Shown here one piece after another: positions 21,583 to 31,434 of a stretch of 64,000 nucleotides of DNA. The notes below the pieces were generated by a model. The model had not been told where the DNA came from. It did not search any database and saw nothing but the letters and a program-made list of their open reading frames with translations. The translations under genes and the position numbers were made by a program. Origin of the DNA: Charina bottae (Eukaryota; Chordata; Lepidosauria; Squamata; Charinaidae); assembly GCA_023362775.1 (NCBI GenBank), contig JALMGJ010000004.1, positions 77,025,798 through 77,089,797 on the forward strand. Direction: 5' to 3'. Each line of letters opens with the position of its first letter. Position 1 is the first letter of the stretch.

Positions 21583-21648
21583 GTACCAGGTACCAGGTAT
21601 ACCAGGTATACCAGGTATACCAGGTACCAGGTATACCAGGATACCAGG
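21583..21648. repeat. Short minisatellite, unit about 9 bp (ACCAGGTAT)
   Basis: Six or seven units of ACCAGGTAT or ACCAGGT, ending at the 5' edge of the Sauria SINE. Confidence 0.85.
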
Positions 21649-21987
21649 GGCGTGGTGGCTCAGTGGGTAAGACACCAGGCTTGTCGATCGGAAGATCGCA
21701 AATTCAGAGGTTTGAATCCCTAGCCCTGCGTGACGGAGTGAGCTCCCATACTCGCCCCAGCTCTTGCCAACCTAGCAATTCAAAAGCATGCAAATGAAAG
21801 TAGATTAATAGCTACCACTTCGGTGGGAAGGTAACAGCGTTCCGCGTGCATCAACATCATGCCAGCTACATGACCGCAGAAGCGTCTTCGGACAATGCTG
21901 GATCTTCGGCTAACAAATGGAGATGAGCACCGGTCCCTACAGTCGGACACGACTGCACAAATGTGCGGGGGAAACATTTATCTTTTA
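21647..21987 (+). mobile_element. Sauria SINE (tRNA head, BovB-like tail)
   Basis: About 340 bp on the plus strand. The head has an A box (TGGCTCAGTGG) and a B box close to consensus (GGTTTGAATCC). The body has GACGGAGTGAGCTCCC and CTTGCCAACCTAGCAATTC. The tail has GTCGGACACGACTG and a degraded GAAACATTTATCTTTTA end, which Sauria SINEs share with BovB LINEs. It depends on BovB proteins for movement. Confidence 0.88.
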
Positions 21988-21995
21988 TCAGGTGA

Positions 21996-22290
21996 TATGT
22001 CCCCTTGGGGATAGGTGGTGGCAGCAAGAACTACTAAGCTACTACCCCAAGTCAGGAGGTAGGATCAGCATGTAAAGCCCAAATGGCTTCTGAGAGAGGA
22101 TTTTTGGGGCCTGCAAAATTCCCTCCAGTGGGCCTTAGCATTTGCTACAGGGACAATAACATCGTGGACAACATTGTGAAATTACGATTATCCATCTACA
22201 TCATGGCCCTGTATGAACTTTCCAGAGGTATCTTATTGGCCATTATATTTGTTTTAGCTAGTGGGTTGCTGGGTTTTACAATAAATAAAT
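21996..22290 (+). mobile_element. Unclassified dispersed repeat with AATAAAT tail
   Basis: The first 100 bases (21996-22095) resemble 28617-28712 in the same orientation (GTGGCAGCAAGAACTACTAAG against TTGCAGCAGGAAGCACCAAG). It runs on to an AATAAATAAATAATAAA tail at 22280-22300, as expected of a LINE or SINE. Family unknown. Confidence 0.4.
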
Positions 22291-22300
22291 AATAAAAAAA

Positions 22301-22675
22301 CAATAAGATGGTATCTGCTGAAGAACATGTTTTTAGCATTGCATAATAATAAATAATGTATTCATAGACTTACCCACTTCTAAATTTCTAGGAAATTTGT
22401 GAAGTGGATTGCAAGTAGCTATGGAAACATGTTCTTCTAATGTTTCTTTTTGTTTTTATCCCTAAGGTTTCTTGAAGTGTATTTTTCTATGAGGCAAATC
22501 AGTACTATTGTAATATCTATTACAGGTGATACGCCTCTTCAGTAATTGTTTCAGTTATAGCTTGTAAAGGATACACACACACACCCCTCTGTTAGTGATG
22601 AAGACTTATGCTCAGTGATCTCTGATTCTTCATTTTTAGCAAAATTAAACAATCTATTAATGATTTACTTGTCAA
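22301..22675. other. Unrecognised sequence
   Basis: Only a short (CA)n at 22573-22585 stands out. Confidence 0.4.
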
Positions 22676-23124
22676 GTGACAGCTTTATATATGGTTTTTT
22701 TGGGTCGTATGTGTCTTCCTCAACCTCAAGTCCTCTACCAGAGGCCTGGGAGTTTGAAGGTTCTGTGCAGTATCTTAGCTGTTCCTAGCACTGCACTCTT
22801 CTGGACAGAGAGCTCTGATGTTGCTCCTGGGATCTGTTGGAGCCACTGTCCCAGCTTAGGAGTCACAGCCCCGAGTGCTCCTACCACCACTGGGACCACT
22901 TTGGCCTTCACTTTCCACATCCTCTCTAGTTCCTCCTTCAGGCCCTAGTACTTTCCCTTGCTTCTCATACTCCTTCTTCTTGATGTTTCTGTTACTTGGC
23001 ACTGCTACATCTATCACCACCGCTGTCTTCTGGTCCTTGTCTACTACCACAATGTCTGGTTGATTGGCCAGTACTTGCCCTTCTGTCTGGATCTGGAAGT
23101 CCCACAAGATCTTAGCCTTGTCAT
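22676..23124 (-). mobile_element. R4/Dong-type LINE 3' end with restriction-like endonuclease
   Basis: Minus-strand fragment. It starts at a truncation next to an (ATGT)n array and runs through the C-terminal coding end to a 3' UTR containing a seven-A run and ATATATAAAG. R2/R4-type LINEs carry a C-terminal PD-(D/E)xK endonuclease instead of an N-terminal APE enzyme. Confidence 0.65.
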
Positions 23125-23128
23125 TCAT
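22735..23128 (-). pseudogene. Restriction-like endonuclease domain, frameshifted
   Basis: From 23128 the frame reads ILWDFQIQTEGQVLANQPDI then VVIDVAVPSNRNIKKKEYEKQ. The P-D followed by V-I-D about 14 residues later fits the PD-(D/E)xK nuclease motif of R2/R4 elements, which nicks target DNA. The frame then shifts near 22930, and the end of the protein continues in the frame at 22735-22920 (VVPVVVGALGAVTPKLGQWL to FKLPGLW). At least one indel separates the two pieces. No RT domain is present. Confidence 0.65.
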
Positions 23129-23177
23129 GTATGTATGTATGTATGTATGTATGTATGTATGTATGTATGTATGTATA
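23125..23177. repeat. (ATGT)n microsatellite
   Basis: About 13 perfect units at the 5' edge of the R4 fragment. Confidence 0.95.
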
Positions 23178-23397
23178 TTTCCTTTGAGTTACTGCTGTGG
23201 TCTTCCAGCTAAAGTTTCGTAAAGCATTTTGTATAGTCAACTGTTTGGTGAGTCTGTTTTTTTTAGTTTTTGTATAGAGGGCTCTTATCTATTGCTTCAT
23301 GGCTTAGTATTATCAGTTAGGCATGAATTTTGACAAAATATTGCAAGGTACACACATACATACACACAACTTCAGTCTTTATGTGATTATACATATA

Positions 23398-23769
23398 CAG
23401 GTAGTCCTCACTTACTGACCGCAATGGGACCAGCAACTCCATTGCTAAGTGATGCCATCATAAAGTGAAACATAATGTGACCACGCCCAACTTATGATAT
23501 CAGTTCATCAGTTCCGGCTGCGGTCGTTAAGCAAATCACCATGGTCGTTAAGCATGATATCATATGACCATGACTTGTGACTTCCTGCCAGCTTCCCCTT
23601 TTACTTTGCTTGCTGGAAGCTGGCAGAGAAGGGCAGAAATTGCAATCACATGAATGCAGGAATGCTGTGATGGCTGCAAGTTTGAAGGCCAGTTATAAAT
23701 CTCCTTTTTCAGCACAGGCATAACTCTGGACAGTCACTGAATGAGCAGTCAGTAAGCAAGGACTACCTG
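23398..23769. mobile_element. Non-autonomous DNA transposon (pogo/Tigger-like MITE)
   Basis: 372 bp bounded by TA on each side (23396-23397 and 23770-23771). The terminal inverted repeats start CAGGTAGTCCTCACTTACTG on the left. The reverse complement of the right end starts CAGGTAGTCCTTGCTTACTG. The interior has GGTCGTTAAGC motifs in both orientations and no ORF. TA duplications and CAG-type ends fit Tc1/mariner superfamily elements of the pogo/Tigger kind, mobilised by a transposase from elsewhere. Confidence 0.8.
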
Positions 23770-23771
23770 TA

Positions 23772-24222
23772 ATTGTTTCATGTTTAATTTTATATTGTGC
23801 TTTTTCCATGTACAGGAATTCATAGAATTGAAAATGAAGCAAAAATAATGTTGTTTACTTTTCTGCAAGTTATTAATGTGAACATTCAGTTAAAGGAATA
23901 ATATCCAGAACTGAAGAAACCAAAAGAGATTTTCAGTGTTGCTTGTTTGAATTATAAATGTTTATATTATATTCATTTTATAAAAGTGAAGCAAAGGTCG
24001 GAATGAATCTTGGGAACGTTAAATGCATGAACTATCAGTTCCTGATCCAAAGGACAATAATCTTGGACAGACATAAGTTTTCTATGTCATTTACATGCTA
24101 ATAAATTCCTGGCATGGAGTCAGACATGCAATAGTCAGTTTATCATTTGAGTAATTGTATGTGGAATGCATCCTGCATGTGCATCAGTACTTTGCATATA
24201 TTCCCTAGTTGATGGGATATTG
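23772..24222. other. Unrecognised sequence
   Basis: AT-rich, no element identified. Confidence 0.4.
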
Positions 24223-24227
24223 GCAAC

Positions 24228-24500
24228 TGTCAGGCCCAGCCCAAGAACAGCCAAGAATCAGTTCAGCCAAACTTCAGTTCTTTATTTGCTAACATCGTAC
24301 AGACAGAATCTTGTCGGACTAAAGCAACTCTACCTAACCTAAGGGGAAATAACCTGGGAGAGCTCTAGGGCAGGGCTAGTCTGAGCCTCTTGGTTTTCCC
24401 ACAAATGCCCTCTGGACTATGTTTCCTCTTATCTCCTTCTCCTTCTTGAAATGTGCTCCCTCCTTCCTGAGAACCAGCGGCACTGCCAAAATCCACCACA
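24228..24500 (-). mobile_element. Solo LTR, 273 bp
   Basis: Starts TGTCAGGCC and ends CCACCACA on the plus strand, flanked by a perfect 5-bp duplication gcaac (24223-24227 and 24501-24505). An AATAAAG polyadenylation signal lies on the minus strand, about 50 bases from that strand's 3' end, so the LTR points left. No internal retroviral sequence is attached, which suggests LTR-LTR recombination. Parent family unknown. Confidence 0.7.
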
Positions 24501-24505
24501 GCAAC

Positions 24506-24839
24506 AGTATGTTGACTTGCGCAGTAGTTTGTAAATTAAATTTCTAGAATGCATGGAATAGCATGAGCAATTTTGGTTGTGGTGTACTGGCCACAATGTA
24601 TCATAATGGTCAAGAACTGACTGGTACTGTCCTTACTGTTATCAGGGAATGCTGCATATGGCATAGATACAACCTAGTCTACAACTTTTATGTCATACTA
24701 AATACCACTATGTGAAATCCTTGATTGCCCAAAGCCTATGATGGAGGTAGAGGTCATATGCCCCATTTGATAATAACTGTGGCATAGGAAAAAATTCAGC
24801 TTGGAATATAAGAGCAGAAAGTGGCAAAGAGCATGAATT
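24506..24839. other. Unrecognised sequence
   Basis: No repeat or coding signal identified. Confidence 0.4.
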
Positions 24840-24899
24840 AATAAATAAAAGGAAAGAAATAAGAGTAGATATATGTCTTTATAATTAAGAGAAGGAAGG

Positions 24900-25675
24900 A
24901 TGCATTAGATGTGAATGAAGATGGTCCGAACTTTGAGAAGTAGAGTTTAGAATATATGAAGGGAAATAAAGGGATTGGTTTAGTTATAAATAAAAGGGCT
25001 AAAATATATGTAAGAAAATATGAATTGGTGTCATATAGATTGTTCTAGGTGCATATGAAAATAGAAATCTATAGGTTTGTGATAACTACATGTTAACCTG
25101 TGAATGCTGATATTGGAAAAACTAAAATTAATGATATCTGGTAGGAAAATTAGTCTAAATCCCAGAGTGGGATTTTTTTTTTAATTTTAATTTTTATGTT
25201 TTACCATTTTTATTTTACTAAGCTTATATTCCATTCCAATTCTTTGAATGGTTTACAGTCATACCATTTGTTTGCAAAAATACCCAACATTAAACAATTA
25301 TATAATAAACTAGATGAGACTCATTCAGAGACCCAAGAATGAATGAGAAGCTGGCTATTTGGTGAGTACATGCTTATGATCTATTATGAATGGGTAATGA
25401 AATAACGTATATTTGAATACCAAAGTGAGTGACCAGTGTGGGAGAGAAAAAAGTATGTTGAGCTGCTGTGTGATATAGAGGGAATGAATGAGGATCAAAT
25501 AACAAAGCAAATATATGAAGAAAAGATTAATGAGTTGAAAGAAAAGGGAAGGCTGCAAAAATTGTGGATGGATGAAGTTGATATCCTGAAAAGAGAGGTA
25601 AGAAGTCTGAAGAATAAAAGGCAATGTACGAAATACCTTTACATTTGTAAAGACAGAAACATACAGAAAGGTTAG
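24900..25675 (+). pseudogene. Degraded LINE: endonuclease and C-terminal remnants
   Basis: Two pieces in the same orientation. Around 24950-25140 the translation gives GLVINKRAKIYVRKYELVSYR and later VNADIGKTKINDIW, like the GVGFVI...SVYAPV blocks of an APE endonuclease. At 25436-25675 a 79-codon frame reads MNEDQITKQIYEEKINELKE then LWMDEVDILKREVRSLKN, like the C-terminal tail of RTE or related LINEs. The RT between them is gone, so there was an internal deletion. The match is by motif memory only. Confidence 0.4.
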
Positions 25676-25699
25676 AAAATAGTGTTAGTGTTTTTTAAA

Positions 25700-25744
25700 A
25701 CATATATATGTTTATATATGTATATGTGTGTGTGTGTGTATGTG

Positions 25745-25784
<40 letters not shown>

Positions 25785-25797
25785 TACATGCATACAC
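25700..25797. repeat. (TG)n then (AC)n compound microsatellite
   Basis: TGTGTGTGTGTGT at about 25728-25740 is followed by TATATATACACACAC, so the array is roughly self-complementary and could fold into a hairpin. Confidence 0.85.
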
Positions 25798-26695
25798 ATT
25801 TTTAACAAAACAATCATTAATTTTAAAGAAAAATATTTAAAACTTTTTTTTAATAAAGTACAAACTAAAAATACAAACTAAGAAAGAAAAAAAAGCTGAT
25901 TTTATACTTATCAATAGTCACTGGTTTATCAATGAATTCACTACTATAATATGAACAGTAAAAGATATTATTGTAAGATATCATAGAATCTCTGCCAGAG
26001 TAACTAATTGCTACATCCTTTGATTAATAGAAAATATTGCCTTTTCCAAAACAGATAGATTTTAAAACCTTATCCTACTTGTTTGCTAGGCCTTCCAATA
26101 TTCCTTGTTAAAGAAAGTGAGGAGGTGGAATGGTACAGAATGGCTTCTGAAACTTATAAACAGCCAGAAGGAATAGAAACTGTAAACAGGAAGCATCAGG
26201 GATAGATTAAGTTGGAAATTACTGTGGTGGGAGATGTTCCATACCCCAATATATCCAAGTCCCTGGAAATTAGATGACTTACTGGAGAGGGATTCACCCA
26301 ATGAACCAGTTAAAACTAAACAGTATACTCAGATGTTGGATGGCATTTTTGACACCCAATACTGGATGGGAAATAGAAGTCAGAATCAATGAAGTCCCAG
26401 AACCAATGAGAAATGACATCAGACAACCTGGACCTCAGATGTTTCAAACCCTGGGTATAGAGAGATTTTAAAAAATAAATACTGCTCCCCACCCCTTCCT
26501 TTGTTGCCGCAGAATTACTACATGCAATCTGCCTTCTTCCTATATTGCAATGGGCTAGGTTGTAGATTGGTTATTCAATAATCTGGGTAACACTGTAATA
26601 TACATCTCTTGATCTTGAGTCCTGAACTGTCATTTTGCCTTTGTATTCTGTAAGATTTACTTGCTTGATTTTTTTAATTAAATGACTTAAAAATA
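25798..26695. other. Unrecognised sequence
   Basis: The frame at 26274-26471 has no recognised motif. No interspersed element was identified. Confidence 0.4.
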
Positions 26696-26700
26696 ACAAT

Positions 26701-26994
26701 TGTGTTACTGCTTTTGTCATCACTTAGTCATAAAGAGAAAGCAGGACCTGGAGGACTGTGTTTATTTGCTGTTGTGTGTATGTGTCAGCTGGAAAGTGAA
26801 ATAAAATAGAGCTCACAGGCTCAGAAGAAGAGTAAAGGATATGATAACTGAGCATTGTAAGGCAGAAGACCAAGAAGGTATGCTGACATGTTCCACACCC
26901 CAATCTTTTATGCACCTGGCAGGCAGACAGGGAACCTCTTGTCTTTGCTTTGCAACACTTGCAAATTACAAGCCTTAGAAATGACACTGAATCA
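26701..26994 (-). mobile_element. Solo LTR, 294 bp
   Basis: Begins TGTGTTACTG and ends TGAATCA on the plus strand, flanked by a perfect 5-bp duplication acaat (26696-26700 and 26995-26999). On the minus strand a CATAAAAG TATA-like box lies about 80 bases in and AATAAA about 150 bases further on, so the transcriptional orientation is minus. No internal sequence adjoins. The family is unknown and differs from the 24228 LTR. Confidence 0.65.
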
Positions 26995-27029
26995 ACAATG
27001 TAATAACAACAAAAACAATAACAATATAA

Positions 27030-27690
27030 TAAACTAGACTGTATGAGGCTAAGGGATTGACTCAGTGTTTTGGGGCCTGATGTGATTCTGTTAAGATATG
27101 TGTGTTGACTTGACCATTCAGGACTAACTCTGTAGAGAAAGTTAACCTGTGAGACTGTCTTTTATAGAAGCAAATCACATTACAAGCAGCACACCACAAA
27201 TAAACCTGAGGGATTATCATGCATTCATTAAGATCAGTTTTGGATGTACAGAAATGCCTGGATTAGGAAAACTCTTATCAAACTCGTTTTTTTCATTCCT
27301 TTGGCCTATTATTTCTCCTTTTCTGCATTGTGCATACTATTGCTTATCCTGAAAGAGAATAGAATGATGGGTATGTATATATGTTCAAGTACAAAAACAA
27401 TTTATAATTGCATTCTGGAAGATATTTTTTAATGAGAAGCATGCAATTAACACGTGCTATTTATTTGAATTTGCTCCAACAAAAAAGTAGTGTTTTCATC
27501 AAGAGAGAACATCATTTGTCCAGGATGTTTCTCATTCTATAATCCTTTTATAGAATCCTTTTATTATGAAAATAAATGTTGCTAGCTAGTCCATGTTGCC
27601 ATGAGAATCAACATGGGCTTGATAGCCCATAACCAATTAATCTTTTTATCTATGTTGTTCTTACATTACTTGTAAGATTTTGGCCATTGT
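27030..27690. other. Unrecognised sequence
   Basis: Short frames at 27149-27432 lack motifs. A small duplication of ATCCTTTTAT lies near 27541-27565. Confidence 0.4.
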
Positions 27691-27696
27691 TACTGT

Positions 27697-27706
27697 TTTT
27701 ATGGTG
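27697..27706. repeat. 10-bp target-site duplication, left
   Basis: TTTTATGGTG, repeated at 28032-28041 around the second Sauria SINE. Confidence 0.8.
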
Positions 27707-28031
27707 CTAAAGGTAAAGGAAAAGGTTTTCCCCTGAACAGTCGTGTCCAATTCTAGGGGGCGGTGATCATCTCCGTTTCTTACCTAAGAGCCAGCGCTGT
27801 CCGAAGATGCTTCCATGGTCATGTGGTCGGCATGACACGTGTGGAATGCTGTTACCATCCCACCAAAGTGGTACCTATTTATCTACTTGCATTTGCATGC
27901 TTTCGAATTGCTAGGTTGGCAAGAGCTGGGGCGAGTGCGGGAGCTCAGTCCGTCATGCAGCGCTCGGGTCTCGAACCACTGACCTTCCGATCAAGAAGCC
28001 TGGCGTCTTAACCACTGAGCCATCGTGCCCC
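27707..28031 (-). mobile_element. Sauria SINE, minus strand
   Basis: 325 bp. On the minus strand the head begins GGGGCACGATGGCTCAGTGG (A box) and has the canonical B box GGTTCGAGACC. The tail reaches GTTTTCC followed by CTTTTCCTTTACCTTTAGC, the BovB-type end. Perfect 10-bp flanking duplication. Better preserved than the copy at 21647. Confidence 0.92.
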
Positions 28032-28041
28032 TTTTATGGTG
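28032..28041. repeat. 10-bp target-site duplication, right
   Basis: Exact match to 27697-27706. Confidence 0.8.
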
Positions 28042-28616
28042 TTACTTCTAAGCATTTAGGTGGTTTGCTCTCTGAATCATTTTATTTCCATTCCCATCTT
28101 AACCATTCCAGTGCAAAACATAGATAGAAAAAATATCACTTGATTTCACTGTGTTTTCCTGAAGAATTCTAGAAGGTTTAGAATAAGATTTATGGTACCT
28201 GACTTTTCAAACATTGTACAGTTGGCATTGTTGTGATTATAGCCTGCAAAGTAGACTGCAAACTCAGAATCCACATCCCCACAAATGAGAGATAGCTCTT
28301 TGTTGTAATCAGGGACTCACAGTCAATTACTCCAGTACTGTATCTCCTTCTGCTGGATATAGAAAAAAATGTTCTTGTTAAAAAGAGGCAGAATAGGAAC
28401 ACATGCCTACTGAAAAAAGCTGGGAAAATGTGGTGTTTCCAGCATCCTCAAATTAACACTAAGAATCTCCAAGAATAAGTTCACCCTGCCTCTATGCAAC
28501 ATGACCAGGCAGTGGCACTAATGAAATTATTTCAACTTTTTAATTTTGCATTGTCAAAAAGTCAGGGAATGAGATCTAGCTCTTGTACACTGAGATCAGG
28601 GATAGACACCAGCTGA
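28042..28616. other. Unrecognised sequence
   Basis: No repeat, exon or regulatory element recognised. Confidence 0.4.
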
Positions 28617-28712
28617 AACATCCCCTGGAGGACAGATGGTTGCAGCAGGAAGCACCAAGATGCTATTCCAAAGCAAGTGATAGGACCAGGGTGTGAAAAC
28701 CTAGATGGCTAA
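28617..28712 (+). mobile_element. Second copy of the unclassified dispersed repeat
   Basis: Aligns with 21996-22095 over about 95 bases in the same orientation, ending at AGATGGC against AAATGGC. See that entry. Confidence 0.35.
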
Positions 28713-29855
28713 TGGACTGGATGTCTGGGAACTCTAGCCTTCCATCCTGCAGGTGTGTACATTTATTTGCAGACTTAAAAAATATTTTACTTGAAATGTT
28801 GAATGATGAAATTATACTACACTATTATTATTCATTTGATTTGCCTGTTTCATCCTATCTTGAATGCTGTTTTATGGTGCACAAAATAATTTGGTAATTG
28901 ACTTGGCAGTGAGGCTATGATTACTTCTTACAGTGAATAAGAAAACTTTTTAATGATGAAGAATATAATTGACATAATAAATATAACCCATTATTGTCCT
29001 CTTTAGAGAGGAATAGAATAAACAGTTTTTGTTAGCAAACTATGAATGAATGAAATATATAATGTTATAATAAGGTATTAATATATCTTAAGAATTTATC
29101 CTGATTTGTAAGATGCTGTATAGATATTGCAGATCTGTACCTGCCAGAGACAAATGACTATATTTGTTACCGTGTGGAAGGAAAGTGTTGCAGTGGCCGT
29201 CATGCGTTCTTCCTTCCCTTTGTTTTCTCCCCTGGGACTTTAAGGCAGCCTGAAGAACATTGCACCACTCCTGGTTCAAAGCATGAAAGGAAAATGCTGA
29301 GAGCATCAGGGTGTGGGTGTGTTCAGGCAACAAAGAAGAATAGACTGTTCAGGAATAAGATATAGACATAGTCATAGACATAGATGTTAGTATAGGTATA
29401 GGATAATATAGCATAGGCTTAGTAATAAGTGGTAAGGTAGGAAATAAGTAAGTTGTTAATGTATTTTTTAACAAAAGCCTCCCTGGGGAAACACAGGGAA
29501 GATAAAAACAGTCTGATTGTTGCTGGTCTGTACATTTCCCAAAAGAGCCCCACCACCACCACCACCACATACTGCAATTGTGAAATATACAGCTAACATT
29601 TCTCTTCTCCCACCCGAACACAGGGATGAGAAGGAATGTGATACAGATTTCCAAAAGAGGAGATTGGCTTGATCTTCCAATATAAGATTCTATCATTCAT
29701 TATTGGCTTCAGTAATGAATTGAGTCAGCTACATTTTATTGTTAAAGATCTTTTGTATTTTAATTTATTGTATTTATTGTCAAAAATTTATTTGTTAAAT
29801 TGTCACATGTGTATGTGTATGTGTATGTATATGAAAAACATATAGGAAAAATAAT
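28713..29855. other. Mostly unrecognised; degenerate ATAGAC-type repeat and (CCA)n inside
   Basis: A degenerate run of GACATAGTCATAGACATAG-like units at 29356-29415 and (CCA)n at 29551-29569. The minus-strand frames here are interrupted and low in complexity. Confidence 0.4.
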
Positions 29856-29899
29856 ATATTAGGATTGTGGTGTCCAAATAAAGAGACAGCATTTTAGAA

Positions 29900-30062
29900 T
29901 TGATTGATTATATACTATCAAGTTGGTCTTGACTTTTAGGAACCAGACAGACAGATTTATTCCAGGATGACTGGTCCCTTTAGGTTTCCCATCCATGCAC
30001 CCATTGCCACTGTAACTGAGTCCATCTAACTTGCTTCTGGTCCTCCTCCTCCTTCTTTCCAC
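29900..30062 (-). pseudogene. LINE C-terminal tail fragment, unclassified
   Basis: On the minus strand CAGTTACAGTGGCAATGGGTG is followed by GGAAACCTAAAGGGACCAG and a GGTTCCTAAAAGTCAAGACC stretch. A related string occurs at 42585-42700 (plus) and, shorter, at 56905-56955. The pattern (WxDSVT...GAWMxNLRD...VxKSRHRFD) is like the C-terminus of a LINE polyprotein. Family not determined. Confidence 0.4.
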
Positions 30063-30089
30063 ATTCCCCAGCATTAATGACTTCTAAAG

Positions 30090-30819
30090 GGAGATGGATG
30101 TTCCCCCAATGTGTGCAAAATATGGTAATATGAGCCCTGAACATGTAAAAAGAAGTAAAATGGAATTTTGTTTCTGTGCCCAGATTTTTTCTCAAAATGC
30201 ACTCGTATGCTTTTCTTATCATCTATTTTAAGAACAGATGAAAGAAAGAGTGAAGGAAGCATGAAATCTGTTGGATAGTACCAATGTGCATATTAATATG
30301 AAGGATATTTCATAAATAAATTTTCAAGAAGTAAGTATATGAAACTGCAGCATTATGGCTGAGTCCGAAAAGTGAAAGTTTGGAGCTCTCAGATTACTCT
30401 TCCAGAAGCCCTCTGTCAGCAAATGGCATAGTAAGATATGACAGGCTTGGAAGCATTTCTTAGATGGGTTGAGCTCTGTTTGCAGGATGTGAATAAGGAT
30501 CATTATACTAACTGTCATTTTACTCTTACACATCATTGTTATGGTGAAATTTGGGCTGCAATGAATTGAATATATTTGGAATATAAGGCAAAAAAAGTCT
30601 TAATCAGTCCTTTTAATTTGGGAACAATGGTTTCAAGTATATAAGAAAAAACACATACTTCTAGTTTTATGCAGCTTTGTACACATAAAATATGAATTTA
30701 ATGCCTAAATGTTTATACATTTTACCTAATGTTTTCTCAAATGTGTACTTTTAGAGCATTTTCACATAACAATGTACATATTACCCACAGCCTTGAAGTA
30801 CTTTACAAAATATTAAAAC
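30090..30819. other. Unrecognised sequence
   Basis: No element identified before the BovB insertion. Confidence 0.4.
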
Positions 30820-30829
30820 GTGATACAGT
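30820..30829. repeat. 10-bp target-site duplication, left
   Basis: GTGATACAGT, repeated at 33888-33897. Confidence 0.8.
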
Positions 30830-30918
30830 GTTGTTGTTGTTCAGTCATTTAGTTGTGTCCGACTCTTCGTGACCTCATGGACCATAGCACGCCAGGCCTT
30901 CCTGTCCTCCACTGTCTC

Positions 30919-31434
30919 TCAGAGTTTACTCAAATTCATATTCATTACATCGGTGATGCTATCTAACCATCTCATCCTCTGCCGTCCCCTTCTCCTTTTG
31001 CCTTCAGTCTTTCCCAGCATCAGGGTCTTTTCCAGTGAGTCCTCTCTTCCAAAGTATTTGAGCTTCAGCTTCAGCATCTGTCCTTCCAATGAGCAGTCAG
31101 GGTTGATTTCCTTTAGGATTGACTGGTTTGACCTCCTTGCAGTCCAAGGGACTCTCAAGAGTCTTCTCCAGCACCACAGCTCGAAAGCATCAATTCTTCG
31201 GCGCTCAGCCTTCCTTATGGTCCAACTCTCACAGCCATACATTACTACTGGAAAAACCATAGCTTTAACTATACGGACCTTTGTCGGCAAGGTGATGTCT
31301 CTGCTTTTTAATATGCTGTCTAGGTTTGCCATAGCTTTCCTCCCCAGGAGCAAGCGTCTTTTAATTTCATGGCTGCAGTCACCGTCTGCGGTGATCTTGG
31401 AGCCCAAGAAAATAAAATCTGTCACTGCTTCCAT
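30919..31434 (-). pseudogene. BovB C-terminal domain, 171 codons
   Basis: Continues the RT protein after the frameshift: MEAVTDFIFLGSKITADGDC, then YGCESWTIRKAERRRIDAFE, then LWCWRRLLRVPWTARRSNQS. This thumb and C-terminal region is typical of RTE/BovB. It runs open to its stop at 30919. Confidence 0.9.

Noticed and set aside
21647..21740. Functional tRNA gene
   Set aside because: A and B boxes belong to the tRNA-derived SINE head; the body and BovB-like tail follow directly and no cloverleaf is complete.
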